A stretch of 64,000 nt of DNA, from positions 2,740,501 to 2,804,500 of the forward strand of contig JAZBRI010000003.1 in NCBI GenBank assembly GCA_036874045.1, given 5' to 3'. A program made the translations under genes and the position numbers. Every line of letters begins with the position of its first letter. Within the stretch, counting starts at the first letter, position 1. This document shows, piece by piece, positions 1 to 12,339 of this stretch. The notes below the pieces were generated by a model. It worked only from the letters and a program-made list of their open reading frames with translations, did no database searches and was not told where the DNA came from. This stretch comes from Cymodocea nodosa. Taxonomy: Eukaryota > Streptophyta > Magnoliopsida > Alismatales > Cymodoceaceae.

Positions 1-543
1 TCCCTCGTTATTTCCATTGAAATGTGGCTGGCACAAGGATCAAAGTGTCGTCCCAGGGACTTTTCAGTAACTAAATTTTGATAATAAGAAGGCAAAGCAT
101 GGCTAGATCTAGCACTGAACGTTTCCACTTGCCAGTACCATTTGAAGTGTCAGATTTCAGTGCAATTTTGGCCTTAAAAAAAGCTCTTGTATTTTGAAAA
201 CACACGACTCAAAGTTCCAAACACGGCGCTACATGATCTCACTATTTCAAGGCTTTCGGGCATCTACTCTGTTTAGTTTGATCTGTTCACTGCTTGCACC
301 TTCATTTTGGTATCAAAACCATGACCTACTGTTACCAAGTTTTCAACAGCGTGCTTGTAATATTATTATCTTTCATCACCTACTTTCTCACAAAAAGCAT
401 GCTTGGCACTTGTTGTAACTGCAGCAATTATTTCAAAAATTTCTAAGGGAGGAAGTTAACAAATGCAGATAGCCAAAGAAACGTTCGTAGGCAAGTTCAG
501 CGTGTCGTACCCACTCAAACTTCAAAATTACCAAAAGCAAATT
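1..543. other. 3' flank of S11 gene, no gene seen
   Basis: This AT-rich stretch lies downstream of the minus-strand S11 gene and probably holds its 3' UTR. Open frames here are short, lack family resemblance and show no codon bias. I see no repeat or RNA gene. Confidence 0.5.
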
Positions 544-1122
544 TCAGATCCGGCGCTTCTTGCGGAGCCGGCAGCCATTATGTGCAAGCCGTGTCACATC
601 CTGTATGGACGTGATCTGGCACTGATTCATTCCAGCAGACCTAGTCCCCTTAATCCAGCTGAGAATCGCGTCTTTCTTTTTCTTGAAGTACACAGCTCCC
701 TTAACCTTGACAACAGCCGTCCTGATCCCCATCTTGACCGCCTGCTGCCCCGCGTGCTCCGCGACAGGCTCCGCGAAAAATCTGGGCACGTTGGAACCCT
801 TCCCGAGGCGCAGGGACCCGACGGAGGCCGAGTACTTCTTCTTACCGCTGGAGTCGGTGACGGTGACGAAAGTGTTGTTCTTTCTAGGGTTTATGTGAAC
901 AACGTAATTCTTTTGAACGCCGGGACGCTGATCGTCAGATGCACGCCGCTCCTCGCCCCACTCCTCCGGGGGCGTCCATGTCGGCTTCCGGGAGAAGGCC
1001 CTCACCTTGGCAAGGATGGGGGAGGGGGCGGTGGCCACGCTGGTGTTGGGGTTTCGGAGGAAGGAGATTAGGGCTGGCGAGGAGGGAAGAAGGGAGAGAC
1101 GGCGACAGAGGAGCTGCTGCAT
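544..1122 (-). CDS. RPS11: Mitochondrial small ribosomal subunit protein uS11 (nuclear-encoded)
   Basis: Single-exon gene for a 192-aa uS11 protein of the mitochondrial ribosome, part of the small-subunit platform that contacts the 3' region of the small rRNA. The N-terminal 60 or so residues are rich in Arg, Ser and Leu and lack acidic residues at first, as in a mitochondrial targeting peptide. The S11 core follows: a NYVVHINPRKNNTFVTVTD strand region, then the AGQQAVKMGI helix, and the family signature near the end (ITSIQDVTRLAHNGCRLRKKRRI region, with the basic tail). I chose the ATG at 1120-1122. The frame stays open eight codons further upstream, but only from a GTG. A TATA-like element lies about 80 bases upstream. 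The gene is divergent from the acyltransferase gene at 1868. Identification is firm. Mitochondrial rather than plastid location is inferred from the leader and from plastid S11 normally being plastid-encoded. Confidence 0.9.
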   Translation of the reverse strand: MQQLLCRRLSLLPSSPALISFLRNPNTSVATAPSPILAKVRAFSRKPTWTPPEEWGEERRASDDQRPGVQKNYVVHINPRKNNTFVTVTDSSGKKKYSASVGSLRLGKGSNVPRFFAEPVAEHAGQQAVKMGIRTAVVKVKGAVYFKKKKDAILSWIKGTRSAGMNQCQITSIQDVTRLAHNGCRLRKKRRI

Positions 1123-1867
1123 CTTCCTTCGTCGTCTGTTTTCCACCTGCGAACACGGATCGGAGAGCTACGACGCATCGCGACCCGAGCAATGGGGTTT
1201 TATAGCGGGGTTTCATCCCATCATCTCGTCGGGTCGGATCGGATCGGATCGGGTTTTTGTTGCTTAATCATTTATTATATTTTATTAGAAAAATTTAATC
1301 CACGGTGCTTTGAAATTTTTTTCACGAACATAAATATATAACCAACCCTTAGAACAACTTGGCTCCGGTCAATGGACGAAGCTAATAAACACACGACAGA
1401 TGAATCGACAAAATGTATGAGCATCTCAACCATTAAAAACTAACAAAATTAAATAAAATGTATTTAAAAAATGTTCCTCAAAGTGACACATTATTTTTTT
1501 ATGTGATCATTTAAAAATGATATATCAAATTTATTTTTTCTGTAAATCGTATAAATATGTTTTATTTTATTATTTTCGATTATCCTTAAATATCACAAAA
1601 AAGTATTATAAATATTTACAGAAAAAAAATCATTAAACCATTACTAAAAAAAATCTATATTATTATGTGAATAAGGCTCCCTAAACCCTACAAGGTAGGC
1701 AAAAGAAAGGAAAAATTTACCTTTGTGTACGACGGGACTTAATCGTCTGTCGAGATGCGGAAGCACCAAGAACCGTCGGACGTCACTGAGATCCAACGAT
1801 GAGGTGAAGCGATAGTGCGAGGAGGATACCCGTCACCTGCGGAACTGCGGCTTCCTACTCCCACCCT
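1123..1867. promoter_or_regulatory. Shared divergent promoter region of S11 and acyltransferase genes
   Basis: About 745 bases separate the two divergent start codons. The S11 side holds its TATA box and a short GGATC-rich run (about 1225-1257). The middle (1270-1680) is strongly AT-rich and shows no gene. The acyltransferase side turns GC-richer from about 1730. A bidirectional promoter is an inference from spacing only. Confidence 0.4.
1198..1203 (-). promoter_or_regulatory. TATA box of the S11 gene
   Basis: The minus strand reads GCTATAAAACC here, about 75 bases upstream of the chosen ATG. Transcription would start near 1170. A second ATG at 1176-1178, out of frame with S11, may fall just outside the mRNA. 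Confidence 0.5.
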
Positions 1868-4800
1868 ATGGCGGGAAGATGTGGAACCAAACCGACTCTG
1901 ATGGAGTGGGTGGCACGGGCGGATCACCTGGGAGGTATCCCCAGGCGCGTCGTCATCTTCGCGGTCGGGGCCTTCGCTAAGACCGTTGCCACCGTTCTCA
2001 ACTCCACCACCGTGCATAACTCCGACGCCCTCTTACGCCTTGTCCGGTACAGGCCACCGGGCACTCCCCTCGTCACGGTCAGCAATCATATGTCTACGTG
2101 AGTGAGCTAAGCACTACCATTCCTTTTTTTTTTGCAAGCATTCCGGGGATTGCAATTCGTTTCACAATTGATTTGTGAAGACAAGTACAACGCTACAAGA
2201 TTTTCATGGGTCACCTTTGGTTGTTTTGTCTGCGTTGATGACATGAATAACTATAAATCGATTACCGATCAATTCATTCCCATCTAGTGGCATCAACCAA
2301 GGCTTTTTCTCAGGAAACTGCATTATTTAGGCCAAAATAAATAGCTTCCTCAAAAGAATTCTTCACTCCTACATTGTAGCTGTTAATGTGCTGTCTTTGC
2401 AACAAAGTGCCATTTGCTTTGAAGTTGTAAGCTCCCTACGCATTAGATGAAAATTTAGTTGATTATTTTCATCATCTCGGTGCTACTCTGAGTGCTCTGA
2501 TGTAGTATTGGACACTGAGAAATCAGGTTGACTTATGTACTTTGAGTCTAGCTATGTCTTGCTTGTCTTTAGAGTTCTTTTACACAGACTGGTATGACAT
2601 GCTTGTAGAAAACAAGTTTGATATCTCATTCCTCAAAAATGAAGAAGATAAACTTGAATTTAACTGGAACAGGTTGGATGATCCAGTTATGTGGGGATTT
2701 AAGGGCTTTCCAACGTCTGATGCAAAATTAGCACGGTGGGTACTAGCCGCAGAGGATATATGCTTCAAAAATTCAGTGTTATCATATCTTTTTCGTCTTG
2801 GTAAAATGACTCCACCTTTACCACCCATCAAAAAGAAAATATCATTTCATATCAACAATATATTTGTAGTTTGCATTAGTTCTTCTATTCTTGTAGTAGG
2901 TTAAATTTGAAGCTTGTTTAGGGTTCTTTTTTTAATGTTTGACGTTTTATCAAGTTTTTAAGGAAAGTGATGGGTTTCCCAAAATCTTTTTTAGAAAATA
3001 GGAGGTGCTAAGACTTTACGTTTCCTACTCTCAGTTTACAGAAACAATGTATGCAGTAGAGATAAAATTGTCTCTTGGTGTAGTGAAAGCTAGTCAAGTT
3101 TTTTGTTTCATCACCAAAGTTTCTTGTATGATTAGTAGCATATGCTATTGTCTTGTCTTTGACTTTTGGTTATGTTTTCCAATTCAAAATGCATCCTTCT
3201 GATTTAGTAGTTCCATTCTGTGTTGCAGATGTGATAGTTTCCCTAAAACTTGTCAAGTTTTATGTTAAAAAATTGCCTTGAATATAAAAAATAAAAATAT
3301 AGTTTTCTTTGCAAAAATACAAAGAAAAATCCAACAAATAGGTTCTCTATGAAAAATGCCCATTAGTAAAAGAATTATTTAGTTACCTAAATTAGTTTGG
3401 TGGAATAGGATTCAAGCTTTTAAAATAACCAAGAAAACATTGTTGTATCTATTGGCGTGGTGTATAAGTATTTCATTGCAAATGCTTTGTGACCCAGGAA
3501 GACGTCTTCTAATAGCATAGTTTCATTGGTTGCCAATATATGGGAATCCTACCAATTTGGTACAAAACCTTGAAGCATGAATCCATAAATCATGGTTTGG
3601 TGCTTATTATGGCATGCATATTATATGCCTATATGTAGGTTAGAATATACCCATTACCATGAATAACTTCATGATTTAAGCCAACAAAAGCCGTTTTTCT
3701 TAATGTTGGTGTTTATTATGGGTGTTGTCAATGTCACCTTGCACAATCATTACTTCTATTTTTTCTTCCTATATTTTCATTTCTAGTCTTAGATCAGCAC
3801 AATATCTTTTTCTTTTTTTCTCTAAGAGGTCCTCTTATCATAGAATATACAATGAAGTCTAATTCACACTTTAGTTTCTGGAAACAAGCTTTCATACATG
3901 ATATGGGAACATTACCATACCATCTGAATAACTATTTCTGATGAAATTAATTAAAATAACATTAGAATGAAGTTCATGAAACGCAAAAATGAGAAATGTT
4001 TTTCTGTAGTTAATTATGCTTCTTATACTTCTCTATATATCATGTGCATGTTTCTTGATTTTACCTTACTTTACTTATGTGGCAGCTTCTCATTTTTAAT
4101 GTACGTTTATATCAATTTTCCTGAATGGGTTCTGGTTACGATCCCTTTTCCAGTTTATACTTCACTTTTGGTCTCTTTTATATATACGAGGATAAAAGTG
4201 TTTAATCATTATGATGCATTCCTATGTTGTGTTTATAATATGACGTAGGTGCGTCTTCCTGTTTATTTTTGTTTACCATTGAATCTCTGATCTCATGTAT
4301 AATTGTAGATATTCCTAAGTTTTTGGTGGATTTATGTGGACCTTGATAATTTTTTATTTTGTCATGCTGTGATATTAAATAGTACTCATGATAACACTCT
4401 CTTGGAAGGATTCAGTCTAATAAAAAATAACTTTTTTGAAACATTGTTTGGTATTAAAGGTTTGTTGTTTTCCTTATCATCCCAAAATCAAATCTCTAAG
4501 CTAAAAATGTTGCACATGTCATGCTAAGAGCATAATCATTCTGCTTCGTCAGAATGAAATTCAAGAACTGGAGTAGTATATGCAAACTTCATGGGCATAG
4601 GCACATAGCTCATACCTAGCATGACAGCTATATGAGTATTGTTAATTTTCAACTTTGGAATGATCTTTGATTCGGTATTCCAACTATATGAATTTCGGTT
4701 AAGCTATAAAAATGCACTTTGTTATAAGAGAAAAATGCATTTTGTACTAAGGGAGTCACTTAGTTTTTTGCTGAAATGTCTAAACAACAGGAAAATGCAT

Positions 4801-6737
4801 ACCAATTGTAAGGGGAGGAGGGATTTATCAAGAACATATTGAGGAGGCACTCCGTGTCTTGAACAGTGGAGGCTGGGTATAAATTTCCCTCTGTAAATAA
4901 AATGTTTCTTTTGTTATTACCGTTGTTCATTTTCCATATGGTTGAAACATGGTTGTCTTTTGCTGCTCCAAAAAAAATAAACTTTCTTGCTTATTTAGGT
5001 TTCTAAAGATTGCTGTTACTTTCATGCCAGCTGCATACTTTCCCAGAAGGCAAAGTTTCCCAAGAAAATGGCCCAATTAAACGACTGAAGTGGGGAACTG
5101 CAAGCCTCATTGCTCGTGCACACGTAACTCCTGTAGTGCTGCCCATTGTTCATTATGGTTTTGAAAAGGTACTCCAAATGTCTGTTCTCTCATCTCTATT
5201 ACTTAATTATTGTATTCATAGTACAAATTCAAGTGTACTTTTCACTTTCATTAGCTATTTCTTTATTAAAATCCAGGCAGATGCATTAAGTGCATTGTCA
5301 ATGTTTTTATTTCATATTTTCGTATCATTTTTATTTTATTGGATTTTTGTAAAAAGGATAGTCCATTAATAATTCTTTATTGAATATTAGCATCTGTGCC
5401 TTTCGAAAAGAATATCAGCATTTCTTCTTTTTCAAAAAAAAAATGGCTTCTGTTATATTAAATGCATAAAAGCATGCACACACAATCATATTAAGGTAAG
5501 GAATATATGCATCCTAGATCGATCCATTTGACACAGTGTCTTTAGCATGGATTCCCCTGTACACCTGTGACATGGTCCCATTGGTTTTTTGGTAGTTTGC
5601 ATGGCTCCATTGGTTGTTACCAGGTAGAAGAGAAGAAGTTAAGATGATAATGCAACCTTGATGGAAAGGAACAAAAGCCCAGGAAGTTCCTGAAGGGCAT
5701 CAACCTAAAACTTCTTGATTATGGGAAGTGGTTGTTAAGTCTGTAAAAAAAAGTTTGGAGGGAGTCAGAAAACAATATTATGCTCAGTTTGCTGGAAAAA
5801 TTTGAACTGATACAGGAAAGAGGCTTGCAGTATTGCTGAAGTGGTTCCCAGGGGCTTAGTGGAAGTTTGGCAGTTAATGCTATTAATCCATTGCTAGAGA
5901 TGGTGTTTTGATGGATATGAGGAGGTGGAAACAAATACTTAATATAATATTATTTGTTAGGTTCTTTCTTTACTGTTCCGAAGGTTATTTTAGTAATTGA
6001 AGGCCAAATAAAATTTGAAAAAATATATAGGTATAGTTGAACTAAACAAAATTATTTATACTATCATAATAGTAGTCTAGCTTTTTACGTTAGTTCCAAA
6101 AGTTAATTTACGTGGTTTGAATAGGGTAGCATAGAAAAATTTGATGGACATTATTCATGATCGCAACATAATTTTGACCTAGTGCTTATCTGATCCTTTC
6201 AATGTAATAAGTGATTTCTACAAACATGGTTCCAATTTTTGGTTAGAAAAGACATGGTTTGCTGTAAACGCCTTGGAGAACTTTTTTGCTCTTTATATTT
6301 TTTGAGCATGCCAAGGATTGCAATATAAAAGCAAGAAAATAAGATGCATAAAATTTATGTAGGTGGCATCACACTTGGTAGTTTCATCTAAACTCTCGCT
6401 ATATATCATTGTGATATGATATCTGCGCATAAAATTTCTCAGCGTAGGTTGAATTTTGTATCAGGTAATGCCAGAGAAAGCCTTTTTGGGTAGAAGACCT
6501 CCTTTCCCTTTATGTAAGAAGGACATCGAGATCATAGTTGGCGAGCCAATGGAATTGAATCTTCCAAGCTTGCGGAAGGAAGCAAGATCTGAAAATCTCG
6601 ACCGTTCATTCCAGCGTTTGGGATGGCCCAGGACCTCACATGGCTTGGATGAGGCAGAACAGAGATGGCTCTACATCCGCATCTCTGAACAGATACGAAC
6701 AGCCATGGAGAAGTTGCGAGGTCAGCTCTGCTCATGA
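1868..6737 (+). CDS. Tafazzin-type acyltransferase / N-acylphosphatidylethanolamine synthase (five exons)
   Basis: Exons 1868-2097, 2673-2800, 4791-4876, 5031-5168 and 6465-6737, all with GT-AG introns, join to 855 bases and 284 residues. That is the same length as the Arabidopsis At1g78690-type protein. The family is a glycerolipid acyltransferase (PlsC domain). Arabidopsis At1g78690 is known for acylating lysoglycerophospholipids or making N-acyl-PE, while longer plant homologs are closer to cardiolipin-remodelling tafazzin. Visible motifs are the catalytic HX4D (NHMSTLDDP, His74 to Asp79, split across the exon 1/2 junction), VRGGG with IYQEH near residue 125, and FPEGK at 152-156. Residues 26-45 include a hydrophobic stretch that could anchor the protein in a membrane. 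The gene is divergent from S11. Substrate is inferred from family only. Confidence 0.9.
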
Positions 6738-7675
6738 GAAATGAAAGGTAAAACTGCAGGTATATTTTCATATTCCACCAGAAATAGAAAAAAAGGATAC
6801 AACTTAGACGTGGCAGTGAAAGATTTTTTTAAGGGTTTTCCGGGGAGCTCCTTTCCATGCTTGATCACATCCTTTATTTATTCTGCACGAAATGGACAAT
6901 TTCTAGTTTGTCATCTCCAACTTCATTCCTAAATCATTCAATTTTTCACACGACACGGTATGATCATGCTTAGGTTTACCTTTACCATGTCTCGTGTACT
7001 CAACATGTTTACCAAATAGGTAAGATTTTGTCCTTTTCCTTTGAAACCACGTCGGATTAAACTGGAATTAGATGCAAAATTGATTTTTTTCTAAATGCGT
7101 TTTGATCATTAAGCTGGAGTGATCTAAGTTAATTCTATTAAACCACTTCTAAGGGCCGGCACTTTAATCCCTTTACTTATATACCAAAAAATCTTAAAAA
7201 TAAAAAGCCAGCACTTTTATGAATGAAAATTATGACATTCATAAAAAATGAAGTAATATTTGGCATCCATCTTTATAATAATTGTTACTCATTATAGTAC
7301 CCTAATATTCAAACATCTTCAAAATTTATAAAAAAAGTTTTGGATGATTTATTAATTGGCCCACAAGTCATGTAGTCATAATGCTATGATCATCCGTTGC
7401 GTTGAATCACTTTAAACTTATGAGTGAACTCTTTCAAAATTTTCGCTTTATTGTCGCATCGTTTGATTTCACTTTGGTGTGTAGTTGGATATGATTATTC
7501 GTCATTACTCACCTTTCTAGCTCTTTTTTTTCCGATAATAACAATAATAATAATTTGTATAGAAAATATGAATAATATTGTCTCTTATAATTAATATTAA
7601 TTTATGAACTAATTAATATGATTTCTTATTTAATATTAATATAATAGTATTATAATATTTTAATTATAGTAAACA
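6738..7675. other. 3' UTR and AT-rich spacer
   Basis: The first 200 or so bases are likely the 3' UTR of the acyltransferase gene. The rest is AT-rich spacer ending in short AAT/TAA-type microsatellite sequence at about 7535-7670. No gene is seen. Confidence 0.5.
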
Positions 7676-8560
7676 ATAAAAGAAGCTATTAAGGAAATGA
7701 AATGTGAGAAAACTATTGAACTAGATGGTATTCCTAATGAAGTGAATGTGTATGAGTTTGTAAGGAAGTGGTTAATTAAGCTTTTTAATATAATTTTAAA
7801 AACAAAGAAGATACTAGATTAATATTTATATTTAAAAATAAAGGAGATCTATAGAACTGTAATAAGTATTATAGTATTAAATTAGTGAATGGGTAATTGA
7901 AAAAAGATTAAGATATGCAACTAAAATCACAAAAATTTATGCTTATGTGAGTTAGGTCAACGATGAGAGTTATTCGTTTGCCTAGACAACTAATATAAAA
8001 TTTTAGAATTAAGAAAGAAGACTTCTATATAGTTTTCATTAATTTTTAAAAGGTTTATGATAGAATACCTAGAAACCTATTGTGATAGGATTTTGAGTGG
8101 AAAGGAGGTCTATATGTTGATATTATAAGGATATGTATAAAAGAGTAACTATTAGTGTTAAAACTATAGAAAGCAAAACTAGAGGATTTTTAAGAAACAT
8201 AGGTTTACATTAAGAATCCTCTCTGTGTATATCTATTTGTCTTAATTATGAATGAAATAACTAAGAACTTTCAAAGAAAAGTACTATGGTATATGTTAAT
8301 TAAAAATGATATAATTTTGATTGAAGAAAGTAATGCCAAAATTAATTCTAATTTAGAATTACAGAGAAATACTTTAAAATACAAAGGATTTGGATTAATT
8401 AGGTCAAATATATAGTGAATGTGGGTTAAAAAATAGGAATAATAATGAAATTACAATTAAATGACTATAAGCTTCATAATATGATTGATTCAAGAGGTAA
8501 ATAATAGATAATATTATTAATATCAAGCACTGAAGTAATTAATGGTGTTATCGTAAAAAA
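7676..8560 (+). mobile_element. Decayed RTE-type LINE fragment (reverse transcriptase region)
   Basis: Broken reading frames on the plus strand preserve the order of a plant RTE LINE reverse transcriptase. An EAIKEMKCEKT block is followed by LIKLFNIILK, then FKNKGD, then VRSTMRVIRLPRQL, then a KVYDRIPRN block (counterpart of the EKAYDRVPR motif), and last an ELQRNTLKYKGFGL block. Many stops and frame changes are present, and both ends of the full element are missing, so it is an old, dead copy. The same family appears again at 43935 and 54800. Confidence 0.75.
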
Positions 8561-10137
8561 AAAAATGATTGTTCTAAAATCAATCTGATTCTAAGAGAAT
8601 CAACATACTTTGCTTTGTTTTAAGATTGTGAACAATGATAGGAAAACTATTATTCACGATCAACAAAAATTTCATTGAATCTTATATATATATATTTTTT
8701 GTCAAAACTTAATCACTCGAAAATCTTGAACAATGATACAAATGATCTGTTAGATAGGTTTCTAGTTTTCCTTTTGTTATCATTTTGTAAATGAATACAA
8801 ATTTGATTAAAATTCGAATCAGAATTATAATATTTCCAGAATATCATTTCGTGAGAGCATATTAAAGAATAATCAAACTAATTCGAGATATAGTAATATT
8901 GATTTATAAAGATAGTAACACCATAATATATAAAATTAACATGTTCATGAAATTAAATATGAAAATATGCCTTCCAATTATTATATTATTCTAAATCAAT
9001 AAATCACCAAGAATTGGGATATGCAATTGAAACAAGAAAACAAAATCACACAAAAACGTGCTGTGATGTAAAGATGGAAATATTAAATTATAGTAATTTA
9101 TCAAGGTGACTATCTTAAATCTTCAATGTCTATAATATCTGCAAACCATGAAAATGATAAGTAATCTAAAACTTCCAAAAAATCATTCAAAACTACTGCA
9201 ACCAAACCAAGCCATCAAACGAAGATTTTAGCAAATCTTTTGTTATATAAGAGAAGATATAACCAATAAGAAATAGAGGTAGGTGTTTGTTTGAGTAGAG
9301 ATGGGGAGAAACAAAATATTGATTTCCATGAAAGTTGATGTTGTATGGGTTTCTTTAATTCTTTTTAGTTTAAACTATCGGTTAATATTTTTAATATATA
9401 AATTGATTATTAAAGATAAATAGATATTTTTATTCTTAAGAATTATTTATAAATATATTAATTTTATATGTAATAAATAATATTTTTAAAAAGATCCATC
9501 AGAGATCTAGATGTCAAATCTGAACACGGAAAAGACAATGCATCTATTTATGTACCATTTATTTCAGATTTTAGATTGTCGATTCAAGTGAACGCAACTT
9601 TTTTCAAAAGGGAGTTGGACACAGAAATTTTTTCGACAACTTCTTTATTTTTTTATCCACATTTTCTTTTACATACAACTTATTTTTTTATGTAATCTGA
9701 TCTTCTTACAGGTATTTTTAGAGAATTTTTTATAATTTCACTTGCATTCCCTACCTATAAATTTAATTTATTAGATGATTATAAATACATGTTAACATTT
9801 TCGCTAAGAGACAAGCATTACACCATTTCTAAAGGTTCGGATTTTTTGTTAAATTTCAGCAATGAACATATCTTGATGAATGTTTAAGTTGATTGGGCTT
9901 TTGATATATAATAAACCATTATTTTAGATTACTTAATTATATGCTTAAATTTATGTTTTAAGAAAACTACTTGTACTAAAATAAAAGGTATCTCTAATGA
10001 AATCTTCTAAATACACCTCAGAACAAAGAATCCGACCTGCTTTCAGTAAAACTTGACCCCTTTTTTTTACTTGTTCAGTTATTATTTAGCATTTATTCAT
10101 TCTCTTTTACGCAAAATTTATTTATTTATTTATGTAT
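8561..10137. other. AT-rich intergenic spacer
   Basis: About 1.6 kb of strongly AT-rich sequence with no open frame that I can support, no recognisable repeat ends and no RNA gene. Confidence 0.5.
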
Positions 10138-10436
10138 TCACATTTTATTTAGCAATTTAGGTAAGATGTTCTGATCAATTGGGTCAGACGTTTCTTTCCT
10201 AACAGGTGTGTGTAATATATATAAGTCAAAGGAATCCAGTTCTCCGTCATTTCCAGCTGACAGTTCATCTCTCCACCAGTACCGACCTGGAAACAAATAA
10301 GAAGAAGAATAATCAATGAATGAGGAAGATTCATGGTGTTTACTCGGTCGACCGAGTGAGACTTACCTGTCGAGCGTTGCATCGCGATCAGTTGATCCGT
10401 CCACAACGCCAGAATCGGCCAGAGGTCCACCACCAT
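10138..10436 (-). CDS. Possible small two-exon gene, function unknown
   Basis: On the minus strand an ATG at 10434-10436 opens a frame that runs to a strong donor (CGACAG followed by GTAAGT, exon 10367-10436). An 80-base intron ends in a good acceptor (TTTGTTTCCAG), and the frame continues in 10138-10286 to a TGA. The product would be 72 residues, with TGRYWWRDELSAGN across the junction and a polar C-terminal half. I recognise no family. GC-rich exon-like sequence continues upstream on this strand (10639-10747, and 10853 to about 11140), with splice-like borders but stops in all frames. The whole could therefore be a spliced non-coding transcript, or a 5' leader, rather than a protein gene. 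Only the splice signals and base composition support it. Confidence 0.25.
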
Positions 10437-11411
10437 TTTTCTCACCTTCCCACGCCCACCACCACAAATTGCTCATCTGCTCTCCACCTCTGACCTCTGG
10501 ATATGCTATACCTGCTGCCAGCCTTCTCCAATTCTCATTCCCACTTCTTCCTACGCTGTTGTTGTTGTTGTTTGTTATTATTATTAGTATTATTATTTGG
10601 TATTAGTGATTTGAAATGATCTGGTGATCATTATTGACCTGCTCTCTATCTGGAAGTCTCTGTTTCTGCAACCAAACACGGCGGTTCACCTAAAGATTCC
10701 GAATTTTAATCGAGAGCCATCCAATCCAGAAGCATCTTCTCCACCACCTGCAAAGAAAAACCAAACAAATCAAAACGAAGAAGAAAGCACAAACACGGAA
10801 ATAATAGAGAACATGTAAAAGAATGACGAAAGAAGAAGAAACACGTTACCCTTCACGGATCCGACAAAAAACACGAACGGACGGCGCAGAACAAGCACCA
10901 CACGAACATGAACGGAAACCGTGCTCTGTTCGAACGTCGTCTACCGATGGAAGAAGACAAACGTCGCTCACCGGAAAATTCACAAATCCATGATGGTTAA
11001 TGAGTTGATTTCGGACGTTGTTGGTTCGATTATCGATTAGTCTGAGATGATGATGTATTCGGCAGTGCGATGAGCGGTGGAAGGAAGCAAGGAAGCAGTC
11101 CTGCTCGTGTTCGAAAAGGGGTGGGCTTTTTATGTACAAACGTGAGAGGCATCACGACGACGGCCGCATCGCCTCCCCACAGTACAGAGTAATTATTTTG
11201 GTATGACTGCCAAAGAAAGGAAAGATAGCAAAAATACTTCTCCTTCTCCACTCCCTTCTGCGTTGCGGTGGCAACCGGAGGGTGGTTCCGCCCTCTGAGA
11301 TCTGCTTCTCCTCTGTTGAGCTCTCCAAGAAAAAAATATTGGAGAAGGATTTTGCTCTTTTTTCTTTCTTGTGCTCTTTACCTTTTTGTGGGGTGACGAT
11401 TACGAACCTGA

Positions 11412-12182
11412 TCAGCACAAGGAAATCGCATCGTCTTCGCAATCGCTGGCCTTGGACATCATCGACAGCCGGCTGGGCCTCCGCTGGAAGGCGGCTCTCC
11501 GCCTCTGCTGGTGAGATGAAGGCCGGATCAGAGCGGCGAGGGCTCTCCTCACCAACTCGCCCTCCACCGCCCCGATGCGGACCAGAGAATTTGTCATCGC
11601 CGACCTCCTCTGGTTAAGCTGGTTTGGGGACGAAACGTTCTGACCTCCTCCGCCTGGTGCAATTAATCCTCCGCCGTTCCTGTGGAAGGAACACCGGAAA
11701 GATCCGGGATGGGTAGTCGGAGAACACATACACGTCCGCCTCTGCTGAGGGTGGTGGTGAAGATGGTGATGATGCTGATGCTGATGGTGGACGGAAATCT
11801 GGTTCGTCGAGAACGAACGACCTGGGGAAATAGATCGTGGATCAATGGAGAAACGCACGGATGGGGCTGCCGCGTGGGCCGATCCGACGAAGTTGACGCG
11901 GGTGGGGGAAGACGAGCGGTGGTTGGCGTGGCCATGGTGCTGATGATGGTGGCTGTACTGCGGTGGGTGGTGGTGATGGCGATGGTGGAACAAGGACGAG
12001 GACGAAGAACGGGCGGAGCCGAAGGAGGAGGTGGTTGAGGAAGCGAAGGCGGAGGAAGGCGGGGACGACGAGTAGTAGTAGGAGTACGAGGAGGACGAAG
12101 ACGGGTAGGGGTGGTGATTGTGGTGGTGGCAGGCGGCGAGCCTCGCAGCGCCGCTGGATCTGGAGTCCCGGGAAGACGACAT
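11412..12182 (-). CDS. Serine/histidine-rich protein of the plant 'serine-rich protein-related' family
   Basis: Single-exon gene for 256 residues. The first 145 residues are low-complexity, with Ser runs, Tyr-Ser and long His clusters (notably 66-82 and 132-144). The conserved part of this plant-only family follows: RTCMCSPTTHPGSFRCSFH at about 149-167, with three cysteines and histidines in a knuckle-like spacing. Then comes a basic helix-like block, RRSAMTNSLVRIGAVEGELV, at about 192-211, and last RALAALIRPSSHQQRRRAAF with RPSRLSMMSKA. I recall Arabidopsis homologs of this layout whose function is not established. Metal or nucleic-acid binding is only a guess from His and Cys content. The mRNA leader (12190-12300, minus strand) is a CT-rich tract, and a CATAAATAC element near 12330 may be its TATA box. 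Confidence 0.85.
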   Translation of the reverse strand: MSSSRDSRSSGAARLAACHHHNHHPYPSSSSSYSYYYSSSPPSSAFASSTTSSFGSARSSSSSLFHHRHHHHPPQYSHHHQHHGHANHRSSSPTRVNFVGSAHAAAPSVRFSIDPRSISPGRSFSTNQISVHHQHQHHHHLHHHPQQRRTCMCSPTTHPGSFRCSFHRNGGGLIAPGGGGQNVSSPNQLNQRRSAMTNSLVRIGAVEGELVRRALAALIRPSSHQQRRRAAFQRRPSRLSMMSKASDCEDDAISLC

Positions 12183-12325
12183 GCTGGTGTCTGTTTGTTT
12201 CTACAGGAGGGAGAGAGGAGAGGCGGCTACGGAGGGAAGAAGAGAAGGAGGAAGAAGAGGAGGACCTTGTCCGAAAGGGGGGCCTTCCTCTCTCAGGTTT
12301 GGCAAACCAAGCTCGCCTCTGAGGT

Positions 12326-12337
12326 CGTATTTATGGA
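12326..12337 (-). promoter_or_regulatory. Probable TATA box of the serine-rich protein gene
   Basis: The minus strand reads TCCATAAATACGACC about 145 bases upstream of the ATG, followed by a long pyrimidine-rich leader (about 12200-12280). TATA plus a CT-rich leader is a common plant promoter layout. Confidence 0.45.
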
Positions 12338-12339
12338 AA

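Noticed and set aside
1225-1257. GGATC-type short repeat next to the S11 promoter
   Set aside because: Only a few units and no conserved spacing, so most likely ordinary simple sequence.
939-1267. Long open frames opposite the S11 gene
   Set aside because: They lie antisense to a well-identified ribosomal protein gene, in GC-rich DNA where stops are rare.
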